Positions 17,990 to 25,832 of a stretch of DNA of 32,067 nucleotides are shown one piece after another (the stretch's first letter is position 1; every line of letters begins with the position of its first letter). The stretch comes from an uncultured Prevotella sp. (GTDB lineage: Bacteria; Bacteroidota; Bacteroidia; Bacteroidales; Bacteroidaceae). The translations under genes and the position numbers were made by a program. Location: positions 1 through 32,067 of the forward strand of contig CAKQPF010000040.1 in NCBI GenBank assembly GCA_934256705.1, read 5' to 3'. The notes under the pieces were generated by a model. It was not told the origin of the DNA. It searched no databases and worked only from the letters and a program-made list of their open reading frames with translations.

Positions 17990-18015
17990 GTTTTTATGTA
18001 TTGATGTTTAATATA

Positions 18016-18111
18016 GGTACTGTCTTCCAGACAGCCACATAGTTCTTGTTTGTAATCCCGAGACTTCGTCCCGGGTTACTCTCGCTTCGCTCGGTACTGT
18101 CTTCCAGACAG
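18016..18111. repeat. Dispersed repeat family B (CTGTCTTCCAGACAG ... GAGACTTCGTCCCGGG), copy 1
   Basis: The small hairpin CTGTCTTCCAGACAG lies at both ends (18020-18034 and 18097-18111). Between them is GAGACTTCGTCCCGGGTTAC followed by TCTCGCTTCGCTCGG. The same order recurs at 29925-30021, and a reversed fragment at 28863-28888. On the - strand it reads as a peptide containing TERSESNPGRSLG, shared by both copies; this is a repeat artefact and not a protein. Confidence 0.75.
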
Positions 18112-18115
18112 ATAG

Positions 18116-18163
18116 CAAAACAACAAAACAACAAAACAACAAAACAACAAAACAACAAAACAA
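18116..18163. repeat. 8-bp tandem repeat, six copies
   Basis: CAAAACAA is repeated exactly six times, ending 12 bases before the stop codon of the - strand fecR gene. Perfect short tandem arrays can change copy number by slippage. Here it is downstream of fecR and outside any coding frame I accept, so an effect on expression would have to be through mRNA ends. Confidence 0.85.
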
Positions 18164-18174
18164 CAATATACACC

Positions 18175-19302
18175 CTATTCCACATATATCGTGTTTCCCT
18201 TGATATATACCATGACTTTGCCCATCTCGTTCATGGCATTTATGACGGTCTCGACGCCGTTGTTGCGCTGGGCTATGAAGCGCATTCGGTAGTGAAGGGC
18301 TTCGTCATTGCGGAAGACGACGGACATATTGAAGTTTCTGCCTATGGCATCCATTATGTCTTTCAGTTCAGCCTGCTCGAAATAGAGATAGCCGTCACGC
18401 CAGAATTCATAAGGTGTCACATCGGTTTCCGAGACGGTGAACTCCGCTTTGTCTCCCGAAAGCACCGCTTCCTGATTAGGGCGCAGGAGCACATGGGCAC
18501 CGCTTTCAGTCTGGCGGAGGCTTACGCTGCCGTTGACGAGCACTACGGATGAGCGGGTGGTGGATATGTTGAATTCCGTGCCGAGCACTGTGGTCTCCAT
18601 CTTTCCTGATGTTATCACGAAGGGATGTGCAGAATCATGCGCCACCTTGAAATAGGCTTCTCCCTCGAACACCACTTCTCTCCGGTCGTCTGTAAAGCGG
18701 TTGGGGAATATGATTCTGGCTCCAGAGTGCATATAGACGATGGTTCCGTCGGGTAGGGTGATGTCAGCCGAAGCTCCTGAAGGCACGTCGAGCGTCACTT
18801 TCTCCGACACTCCAGTTTCGGCAAGCACTTTCTGGAAGTCGGACATGGAGATGCTCTCAGTCTGTGTTCCCTTGCCTGCCACAGTCATTTTTCCGCCAGC
18901 ATCGGTGGTGACGGTGATGCCTTCACGCAGGTGTTCTGCGGTAAGTACTGCGTCAGACGCACGGTCAGTTCCTTCGTTTCCTTCGAGATGCAGGAAGAAT
19001 ACGGCTACGATGACAGCGGCTGCAATGCCTAATGAGGCGATGAAGAGGTTGCGTCTGCGGTGGCTTGACGGCTTGACGGACGGTCCTTTGTCCATTCTTG
19101 CGTGGAACTGTCTCAGCCTTGCCTCTACATCCATAGGGGCATCGGAATGCAGAGCCTCCTTGACGGTATGGACAAGGGCAACGTCGTCCCGCAACTCATC
19201 GTCTTCCTGCAGTGCGGTGAGTTGTGCTGGAGTGAGGTCATGTGCTTGCTTGAAGATGTCAAGCGCCTCTTCCATTTTCCTTATGTCGTGCTCTTTTTCC
19301 AT
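18175..19302 (-). CDS. FecR-family anti-sigma factor with DUF4974-like C-terminus, pair 2
   Basis: The protein has 375 residues. The first 80 or so are polar and cytoplasmic. A basic stretch (HRRRN) precedes one membrane segment at about 85-104. The periplasmic part has a FecR domain (about 165-260) with SGASADITLPDGTIVYMHSG and GEAYFKVAHDSAHPFVITSG. A DUF4974-like C-terminus contains YFEQAELKDIMDAIGRNFN. The stretch before the FecR domain (MSDFQKVLAETGVSEKVTLD) differs from pair 1. It lies 39 bases after its sigma gene and is surely cotranscribed with it. The pair is divergent from the second SusC, its likely partner. It would hold the sigma factor at the inner membrane until the STN domain of that receptor signals. 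Confidence 0.92.
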   Translation of the reverse strand: MEKEHDIRKMEEALDIFKQAHDLTPAQLTALQEDDELRDDVALVHTVKEALHSDAPMDVEARLRQFHARMDKGPSVKPSSHRRRNLFIASLGIAAAVIVAVFFLHLEGNEGTDRASDAVLTAEHLREGITVTTDAGGKMTVAGKGTQTESISMSDFQKVLAETGVSEKVTLDVPSGASADITLPDGTIVYMHSGARIIFPNRFTDDRREVVFEGEAYFKVAHDSAHPFVITSGKMETTVLGTEFNISTTRSSVVLVNGSVSLRQTESGAHVLLRPNQEAVLSGDKAEFTVSETDVTPYEFWRDGYLYFEQAELKDIMDAIGRNFNMSVVFRNDEALHYRMRFIAQRNNGVETVINAMNEMGKVMVYIKGNTIYVE

Positions 19303-19341
19303 TATTGTCCTATATCTATTACGGATGAGAATAATATCAGG

Positions 19342-19842
19342 TTACGTTTTTAATGTTTTTTTAATGTTCCGGATGTATTTCAGTGCTTTCACTATGTGTT
19401 TCTTCACGGTGGCAATGCTTATGTCTCTCTCTTCAGCCACTTCCTTGTAGCTCTTTTCCTCTATATAGCATGCGCGCAGTATCTCGCCTGTGGGCGAACC
19501 GAGCTCTTCGAGTATCTGGCGTATTATCTTCAGTTCGTCGTCACGTTCTCCGAGCCTTTCTGACGATATCTCGTGTTCTCCCATGACAGAGACATACTTC
19601 ACGTAGCTGCGCCGGTGATTGTTCTTGCGCAGGAAGTCGATGGCCTTGTTTTTCACTATGGCATAGAGATACCTCTTGGCGCAGTCCTTTTCTATGGAGG
19701 CATAGTTGTTCCACACGCTCTCGTAAGCCGAACTTACGATATCGTGGCATTCCTCGTCATCGCAGATAAACTGATGTGCGAAATGGAAGAGCGGCTCATA
19801 GTACTGCCTGAACAGTTCGTCGAAATCTGAAGTATCTGTCAT
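19342..19842 (-). CDS. ECF RNA polymerase sigma factor (sigma-70 family), pair 2
   Basis: At 166 residues it has region 2 at the N-terminus (FDELFRQYYEPLFHFAHQFI, DDEECHDIVSSAYESVWNNY). Region 4 carries ILRACYIEEKSYKEVAEERD and ISIATVKKHIVKALKYIR. The first methionine is needed because region 2 begins within eight residues. It is divergent from the second SusC gene with 207 bases between the starts. Its -7 box (TAACTTTGC, - strand, 19850-19858) is only seven bases from the start codon, so the mRNA would have almost no leader. The expected target is the SusC promoter near 19975-20000. Confidence 0.93.
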   Translation of the reverse strand: MTDTSDFDELFRQYYEPLFHFAHQFICDDEECHDIVSSAYESVWNNYASIEKDCAKRYLYAIVKNKAIDFLRKNNHRRSYVKYVSVMGEHEISSERLGERDDELKIIRQILEELGSPTGEILRACYIEEKSYKEVAEERDISIATVKKHIVKALKYIRNIKKTLKT

Positions 19843-19849
19843 TGCGCTT

Positions 19850-19883
19850 GCAAAGTTAACCCTTTTTATTTGAAAAATGCAAC
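19850..19883 (-). promoter_or_regulatory. Housekeeping-type promoter of ECF pair 2, near-leaderless
   Basis: On the - strand, TAACTTTGC (19858 down to 19850) matches TAnnTTTG exactly and equals the box of ECF pair 1. A partial upstream box, GTTG (19883 down to 19880), lies 21 bases away. Because the -7 box ends only seven bases before the ATG, the transcript would begin at or within about five bases of the start codon. Confidence 0.55.
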
Positions 19884-19974
19884 ATCAATGCAATGTTTTT
19901 TTATCCTGCCATGCTGTTTTTGCACCGAAAAATAAATAAATTTTAATCAAAAAGCAATATTTTTCACACAATTC

Positions 19975-20000
19975 GTAACCTTTTTGCCCGTTGTAACGTA
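19975..20000 (+). promoter_or_regulatory. Candidate ECF-sigma promoter of SusC locus 2
   Basis: GTAACC (19975-19980) and CGTA (19997-20000) are separated by 16 bases and lie about 50 bases before the SusC start, matching the geometry at locus 1 (731-756). A second GTAAC lies at 19993-19997. No exact TAnnTTTG box faces SusC here. The rest of 19843-20049 is A/T-rich spacer. Confidence 0.4.
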
Positions 20001-20049
20001 ATAGGGAGTAAATGAAGCTATTTTGATTAACCCCTAATAACAATCGCTT

Positions 20050-23000
20050 ATGAGAAGAATTATTTTCGCCATGGCAGTCTTTATCCTCTCGGTCATACAG
20101 GCGAGTGCGCAGGACAACGGCACGCGCCTCACCATGACTTTCCGGAATGAAAGCCTGCCATCCGTCTTCCTCCGGCTGGAGAAGTCGTCAGCCTACAAGT
20201 TTCTGTTTACTTATGATGATGTGCAGAACTACAAGGTCAACGGAACCGTGAAGAATGCAAGATTCATGGAAATAGTGGATTTCATCCTCAAGGACAAGCC
20301 TTTGGACTACAAGGTGGATGGAAAGTTCATCACGGTGAAGCTGCGCAGCAACAAGAAGAACTCCGGCAAGCAGATGACCTATGGAGGATATGTGAAGGAC
20401 CAGCACGGTGAGCCTGTGATGGGTGCTCAGGTGAAGGTGCTCGGCACTCAGGTGATGACAGTCACCGACATCGACGGTGCCTACAGCTTTCCTTATTACA
20501 TGGCCGGTGACATGAAGATCCAGGTGTCCTACATAGGCATGAAGACTGCCACGCTCCCTCTGCGCCAGGACATGACCATCACTCTCATGGAGGATGCAAA
20601 AGAACTGTCTGGCGTGGTGGTGACGGGCATCTTCAACAAGGCGAAGGAAAGCTACACAGGCGCTGTCTCCACCATAAGCAAGCAGGACCTCGAAGTGCAC
20701 AGAGGCCAGAACCTGCTCCAGACGCTCAAGAATGCGGACGTATCTCTCAATTTCGCAATAGACAATCTCAATGGTTCAGACCCGAATAATCTCCCTAACC
20801 TCAACATGCGAGGCAACTCTTCGCTCCCCACATCCGTGCAGGAGTACAACATGAGCGCCTCCAATTCTTCCAACACTCCGCTTGTCATCGTTGACGGATT
20901 CGAGATTTCACTCACCAAACTGATGGACTACAACGACGACGAGATAGAGAACATCAACATCATGAAGGATGCTTCCGCCACGGCCATCTACGGTTCGCGC
21001 GGTGCAAACGGTGTCATCGTCGTGACAACTAAGCGTCCGGAGAAAGGAAGGCTGAAGGTACAGGCAGAAATCGGTGTCCAGCTTGAAGTGCCGGACCTCA
21101 CCTCCTACGACCTGCTCAACGCTTCGGACAAGCTCGAACTGGAGCGTGCCATAGGTCTGTATGGCGCAGCAAAGCAGGAGACTCAGCTCAAGAGGCAGCA
21201 GGCTTACGCTGACAAGCTCGCCCTCGTGCAGTCAGGCATCGACACAGACTGGCTGTCAAAGCCTGTGCATACCGGCATCGGACAGAACTACAAGCTCCGC
21301 CTGGAAGGCGGTGCCAACGAATTCCGATGGGGCGTCAGCCTGTCATACAATAATGTGACTGGCGCAATGAAAGGGTCAGAGCGAAACAATTTCAGCGGTG
21401 GCATCACCCTGATGTACAACAAGGACAACATTTCCATACGCAATTATACCTCAATAGGATACAACAAATCAAAGAATTCACCATACGGCACATTCTCCAC
21501 ATACGCAAGGATGCAGCCTTATTATTCCCCTTACGACAGCAACGGCAACATCATCAAGTATCTGCCGGACTTCTACATGACCAAGAACGACAGGGAGAAC
21601 CCTCTCTATAATGCCAGTCTGAACATCAAGGACGAAAGCGGATACCATGACATATCAAACAATCTTGCAGTGGATTGGACCATCATCGACGGACTGATAC
21701 TCCGCGGACAGTTCGGCATTTCATCCACATATACGGACACAGACAATTTCCTCCCTGCCGGACACAGCAAGTTTGTCAATTACACCGGCGACGACGTGGT
21801 GCGCAAAGGCTCGTATTACAAGCAGTACGGACGCAGTTCCATCCTCGACGGCACACTGACCTTGTCATATAATAAGGTGATAGACGACGTTCACCAGCTC
21901 TATGCTGGACTCAACTATGAGATATATTCCAGCAAGACGAGCTATGAAGCATACAGCGCAGAAGGCTTCTTCAATCAGAATCTCAACAACATAGGCAATG
22001 CGGTGCAGTACGCTGAAGGCGGCAAGCCGTCAAGTTCCAATGACAAGACCTACCGCCTCGGCTTCACCTGCAACCTCAACTACACTTACGACAACCGTGC
22101 ATTCATCGACTTCTCTTACCGCATCGACGGCAGTTCGGAATACGGCACGGACAAGAAATACTCCCCTTTCTGGAGCACCGGACTGGGATGGAACCTCCAC
22201 AATGAGAAGTTCATACGCCATCTCAACGTGGTCAGCAACCTCCGTCTGAAGACCTCTTACGGAGAGACCGGATCGGCATTGTCAAGCAACAGCGGCGCTG
22301 TCACATCATTTACCTACGACACCACCAACAGATATTACCTCTGGAACGGTGCTATCCTCAACGGACTCGGCAATCCCGACCTCACCTGGCAGACCACAAA
22401 GCAATTCAATGTGGGAATGGAATTCGGACTGTTCGACAACAGAATCAAGGGAGAATTCAATTATTACGACAAGACCACCAGCAATCTGCTCTCCTATATG
22501 AACACCCCACTGGCGCTCGGCGTGGCACAGTATGCCGCAAACATAGGCGAAGTGAAGAACTATGGCTGGGAGGCAATGCTCTCCGGCTACATCATCCGCA
22601 ACCATGAGAAGCAGCTGAACTGGATGGTTTCCACGCAGTTGACCTATAATCACAGTGAGATATCCAAACTTTCAGAGGCCATCAAGGAACAGAACGAGGC
22701 ATACATGAAGACCGGTGCCGACGTTTCCTCGCTCTTCTTCGAGGGCTATCCGATGAACGGAATATATGCAGTCAAGTCAAACGGCATCAATCCAGCCACC
22801 GGTGAGGAAGTCTTCGTGAAGAAAGACGGTTCGCTCACCAACGTATGGAGCGCCGCCGACAAGCAGTATTGCGGACAGGCAGACCCGAAATACCGCAGCC
22901 TTATCAATTCACTCGTGCAATGGAAAGGCTGGCAGCTGAACGTGGCATTCTCCTGTTACTGGGGCGGACAGATGTATAATTCCACCTTGCTGGACAAGGT

Positions 23001-23340
23001 TGAGGTAAACTGGTCGGACATCACAAGTGGCAATGTCGATGCACGTGTGCTCAAAGACCGCTGGATGAAGCCAGGCGACAATTCCTTCTATACAAAGATA
23101 GGCTACAACAAGCCAAAGGCCACTTCACGCTATGTCTTTGACAACAATTCCATTTCGCTCTCTTCCGTAAGCCTGCAGTATCGCTTGACATCCCATTGGC
23201 TGCGCAAGGCAGGACTGACCAGTGTCACATTCGGAGCCAATGCCAGTGACCTCTTCTATATTTCCACTGTCAAGCAGGAACGCGGAACATCCTATCCTTA
23301 CGCACGAAACATCCAGGGATACATGAAGCTCATCTTCTGA
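20050..23340 (+). CDS. SusC/RagA-family TonB-dependent outer-membrane transporter with STN signalling domain (locus 2)
   Basis: This 1096-residue paralogue of the first SusC has a signal peptide ending at ASAQ (about residue 20). An STN domain (about 26-97) carries YKFLFTYDDVQNYKV, close to the locus 1 sequence. A carboxypeptidase-regulatory-like domain follows (about 111-182, GGYVKDQHGEPVMGAQVKV). The plug begins at LSGVVVTGI (about 186-194) and includes TAIYGSRGANGVIVVTT. The barrel ends in MKLIF. It should import a SusD-bound ligand with TonB energy and signal through the adjacent divergent FecR/ECF pair. Codons such as CGC, GGC and GAC appear more frequent than in the first SusC, which favours CGT, GGT and CTC. 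The two loci are therefore not a recent duplication. Confidence 0.95.
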   Translation: MRRIIFAMAVFILSVIQASAQDNGTRLTMTFRNESLPSVFLRLEKSSAYKFLFTYDDVQNYKVNGTVKNARFMEIVDFILKDKPLDYKVDGKFITVKLRSNKKNSGKQMTYGGYVKDQHGEPVMGAQVKVLGTQVMTVTDIDGAYSFPYYMAGDMKIQVSYIGMKTATLPLRQDMTITLMEDAKELSGVVVTGIFNKAKESYTGAVSTISKQDLEVHRGQNLLQTLKNADVSLNFAIDNLNGSDPNNLPNLNMRGNSSLPTSVQEYNMSASNSSNTPLVIVDGFEISLTKLMDYNDDEIENINIMKDASATAIYGSRGANGVIVVTTKRPEKGRLKVQAEIGVQLEVPDLTSYDLLNASDKLELERAIGLYGAAKQETQLKRQQAYADKLALVQSGIDTDWLSKPVHTGIGQNYKLRLEGGANEFRWGVSLSYNNVTGAMKGSERNNFSGGITLMYNKDNISIRNYTSIGYNKSKNSPYGTFSTYARMQPYYSPYDSNGNIIKYLPDFYMTKNDRENPLYNASLNIKDESGYHDISNNLAVDWTIIDGLILRGQFGISSTYTDTDNFLPAGHSKFVNYTGDDVVRKGSYYKQYGRSSILDGTLTLSYNKVIDDVHQLYAGLNYEIYSSKTSYEAYSAEGFFNQNLNNIGNAVQYAEGGKPSSSNDKTYRLGFTCNLNYTYDNRAFIDFSYRIDGSSEYGTDKKYSPFWSTGLGWNLHNEKFIRHLNVVSNLRLKTSYGETGSALSSNSGAVTSFTYDTTNRYYLWNGAILNGLGNPDLTWQTTKQFNVGMEFGLFDNRIKGEFNYYDKTTSNLLSYMNTPLALGVAQYAANIGEVKNYGWEAMLSGYIIRNHEKQLNWMVSTQLTYNHSEISKLSEAIKEQNEAYMKTGADVSSLFFEGYPMNGIYAVKSNGINPATGEEVFVKKDGSLTNVWSAADKQYCGQADPKYRSLINSLVQWKGWQLNVAFSCYWGGQMYNSTLLDKVEVNWSDITSGNVDARVLKDRWMKPGDNSFYTKIGYNKPKATSRYVFDNNSISLSSVSLQYRLTSHWLRKAGLTSVTFGANASDLFYISTVKQERGTSYPYARNIQGYMKLIF

Positions 23341-23381
23341 TCATGCCCTGCAATCCATGCACCATTAAAACATCAATAATC

Positions 23382-24953
23382 ATGAACATAACAAGATACA
23401 TAAACAAAGCCGTCCTTGCATCATCCGCTTTCTGCTCCATCGCGGCAGTAAGCATCGGCACGCTGGCCAGCTGTGACGACTTTCTCGACGTGAGAAGCGA
23501 GACCGTGGCAAAAGAGAAGGAACTCTTCGAGACGAAAGAAGGATTCCAGGATGCGCTAACAGGATGCTATGAGATGCTGGGAGCACAGAGCGCCTACGGC
23601 AGAAACCTCACCTTCTACATGACGGATGCGCTCGCCAATTACTGGAATCTCGGGCTTTCCATGTCATCATCGCTTGATGTGCTGAAGAACATAGAGAACT
23701 TCAATTACACCAATGAGGAAGCAAAAGAACTGATAAAGAACTCATACCAGCAGCTGTTCAGGACGATACTGCAGTCAAACATCATCCTGAAGAATCTGGA
23801 GACCAACGGCAAAGTCATCGCCGACCCAGCCCTCCGTGCCGTCATCGAGGGCGAAAGCCATGCCATCCGTGCCTATTGCCAGTTTGACATCCTCAGGCTT
23901 TTCGGCCAGATACCGCAGAATGCCACCAAGCAGATCTCACTGCCTTACAACGAGAGCACATCCATCTACGACCTTCCTCCTTACTACACCTTCGCGGAAT
24001 ATGTCGATAAACTCAAGGCTGACCTCGCCAAAGCGGAAAGTCTGCTGAAAGACAATGACCCGGTATATACCACCTATTCATTCGACCAGACCATGCAGAT
24101 AGGCAGCAATGTGCCGACTCTTCAGGAGGAATACCTCTACTATCGCCGCATGCGCCTCAACTACTGGGCTGTACGGGCCATGCAGGCAAGGCTCGCCCTC
24201 TACTGTGGAGACAAGCAGAATGCCCACGACATCGCCATGGAAATAATCAATGCCAGAAATGACAGCGGCGAGAAAGTGGTGGAACTGTCCGGTCTTTCCA
24301 ATCTTCCCATGGAGGCAAACGCCACTGCTTACCCATGCCTGCCGGGCGAGAACCTGTTCTCACTGAGCAAATATGACCTGTTAAGCTATGCAAACCAATA
24401 CTTCCCGCTGGCAAGTATCACTCAATATGCGCTCGCATTGTCCGTTGCCCAGTTTGACGAACTGTATTCCGGACAGGCCATTGCCTCAGACAACCGCTAT
24501 GCCAAGTGGTGGCGCCAGTGCACCAGTGCGCAGGGCGCACAGGGCAAAGTGCTGACAAAATATTACTGGAACTCCAATGCCGAGAACGGCACCACGGGGA
24601 ATATAAAATTCAATCTTCTCATTCCGATGATACGATTGTCCGAGATTTACCTCATGGCAATAGAGACATCTACAGACCTCAGCGAGGCAAACAGGCTCTA
24701 CACGGAATATATGCGCTCCCACAACGTACTGCTGACGACTGACGCTTTCACCTCATTGGAGCAGATACCTGCCGTCATCCTGGCGGAATACCGCAGGGAG
24801 ATGATAGGCGAAGGAGCGATGTTCTACGTATATAAGCGCCTTGGCAGCAGCACCATACTATGGCATAGCAATACGGTCTCCGAGAAAGATTATGAGATTC
24901 CGCTGCCTGACACGGAACTGTCTGACGACAAGCAGAACGGCAATGCCAGGTAA
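23382..24953 (+). CDS. SusD/RagB-family surface lipoprotein (locus 2)
   Basis: I place the start at ATG 23382 (MNITRYINKAVLASS...). It gives a normal lipoprotein signal with lipobox LASC and Cys31. An in-frame ATG at 23343 would add 13 residues without signal character. The resulting protein has 523 residues. Mature sequence CDDFLDVRSET is the usual SusD N-terminus. The C-terminal half has RLSEIYLMAIETSTDLSEA and RREMIGEGAMFYVYKRLG, matching the first SusD. It lies 41 bases after susC and 32 bases before the DUF4843-like gene. It forms the ligand-binding lid of the second transporter; the ligand is not known. Confidence 0.92.
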   Translation: MNITRYINKAVLASSAFCSIAAVSIGTLASCDDFLDVRSETVAKEKELFETKEGFQDALTGCYEMLGAQSAYGRNLTFYMTDALANYWNLGLSMSSSLDVLKNIENFNYTNEEAKELIKNSYQQLFRTILQSNIILKNLETNGKVIADPALRAVIEGESHAIRAYCQFDILRLFGQIPQNATKQISLPYNESTSIYDLPPYYTFAEYVDKLKADLAKAESLLKDNDPVYTTYSFDQTMQIGSNVPTLQEEYLYYRRMRLNYWAVRAMQARLALYCGDKQNAHDIAMEIINARNDSGEKVVELSGLSNLPMEANATAYPCLPGENLFSLSKYDLLSYANQYFPLASITQYALALSVAQFDELYSGQAIASDNRYAKWWRQCTSAQGAQGKVLTKYYWNSNAENGTTGNIKFNLLIPMIRLSEIYLMAIETSTDLSEANRLYTEYMRSHNVLLTTDAFTSLEQIPAVILAEYRREMIGEGAMFYVYKRLGSSTILWHSNTVSEKDYEIPLPDTELSDDKQNGNAR

Positions 24954-24985
24954 TCTCCTGTAATAACTTAAAAATTCCAACAGTC

Positions 24986-25813
24986 ATGAAAATATCAAGA
25001 TATATCAGACCGTGCAGAATCGCGATGCTGTCCCTTGCCTTCTGCAGCGTCATCTCAATCCTTTCCTGCAGCGAAGACCTCCCGTTGTATCAGGATTCGG
25101 TGGCCCGTCTCAACTTCGACCTCGGTGATGACGACATAACTTCCGAGAGCCGCATCCCCGTGGAGGCTTATTCCTTCGTCTATTCAGGCGGACTCCAGCA
25201 GGACACCATCTGGGTGAAGGTCACGCTGATGGGCAAGCCATCCGGCAAAGACCGCCCTTTCAGCATCGCCCAGGTGATGGCGAAGAAGGACAGCACCGGG
25301 GTGGAGAACTACAATGCCGTGGCTGGCAAGCACTTCATCGCCCTTGACGACCCGTCATTGTCACGCTATTACGTCCTGAAAGCGGACAGCGTGTCAGCCA
25401 CTTTCCCCGTTGTGGTGCTTCGCGATGCCAGTCTTGCGTCACAAGTATATAAGCTTTACATCGGAATCACGGAGAACAGCGAGTTCCAGAGCGGTTTCCC
25501 TTTCTATCAGGTGAAGAGGATTACCATCTCCGACATGCTTGCCAAGCCTTCAAAGTGGGATGAACGATACATCAATCAATACTTCACCGACTGGGGACCA
25601 GTGGCACATCAGTTCATGATCGATGTCACCGGACAGCCTTTTGATGACGATTTCATCGAGAAGATAATGTCGTCCAGCGACACCAACTACGTGTTCTATC
25701 TCGCTGAGAAGGTGGCACGCGCCAAGGTGAAGTACAACAAGGAGCATCCTGACGCTCCGCTCACCGAGGCTGACGGCACTCTTATCAAATTCAAGTGGGA
25801 AACTTATCTGTAA
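24986..25813 (+). CDS. DUF4843-like lipoprotein, accessory to SusCD (locus 2)
   Basis: The 275-residue protein has lipobox ILSC (Cys28) followed by SEDL. The mature part has the same plan as the protein at 5808-6578. An early strand segment (ARLNFDLGDDD) is followed by DTIWVKVTLMGKP and a segment of the type GKHFIALDD. FPVVVLRDASLASQVYKLYI comes next, and then AKPSKWDERYINQYFTDWG in place of KPDWWSVNDVG. It sits 32 bases after susD and 19 bases before the PKD-like gene. The function is unknown; the constant position after susD in both loci argues for a structural part of the surface complex. Similarity to locus 1 is modest by eye. Confidence 0.78.
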   Translation: MKISRYIRPCRIAMLSLAFCSVISILSCSEDLPLYQDSVARLNFDLGDDDITSESRIPVEAYSFVYSGGLQQDTIWVKVTLMGKPSGKDRPFSIAQVMAKKDSTGVENYNAVAGKHFIALDDPSLSRYYVLKADSVSATFPVVVLRDASLASQVYKLYIGITENSEFQSGFPFYQVKRITISDMLAKPSKWDERYINQYFTDWGPVAHQFMIDVTGQPFDDDFIEKIMSSSDTNYVFYLAEKVARAKVKYNKEHPDAPLTEADGTLIKFKWETYL

Positions 25814-25832
25814 CATCTAAATCCTTGATTAT

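Noticed and set aside
18116..18163. Possible CRISPR-like array
   Set aside because: The units are 8 bases with no spacers and there are no cas genes. It is a simple tandem repeat.
17994..18185. Small - strand frame rich in Phe, Cys, Val and Leu
   Set aside because: It is the translation of the 8-bp tandem repeat and repeat family B. Its TERSESNPGRSLG peptide recurs only because the DNA repeat does.
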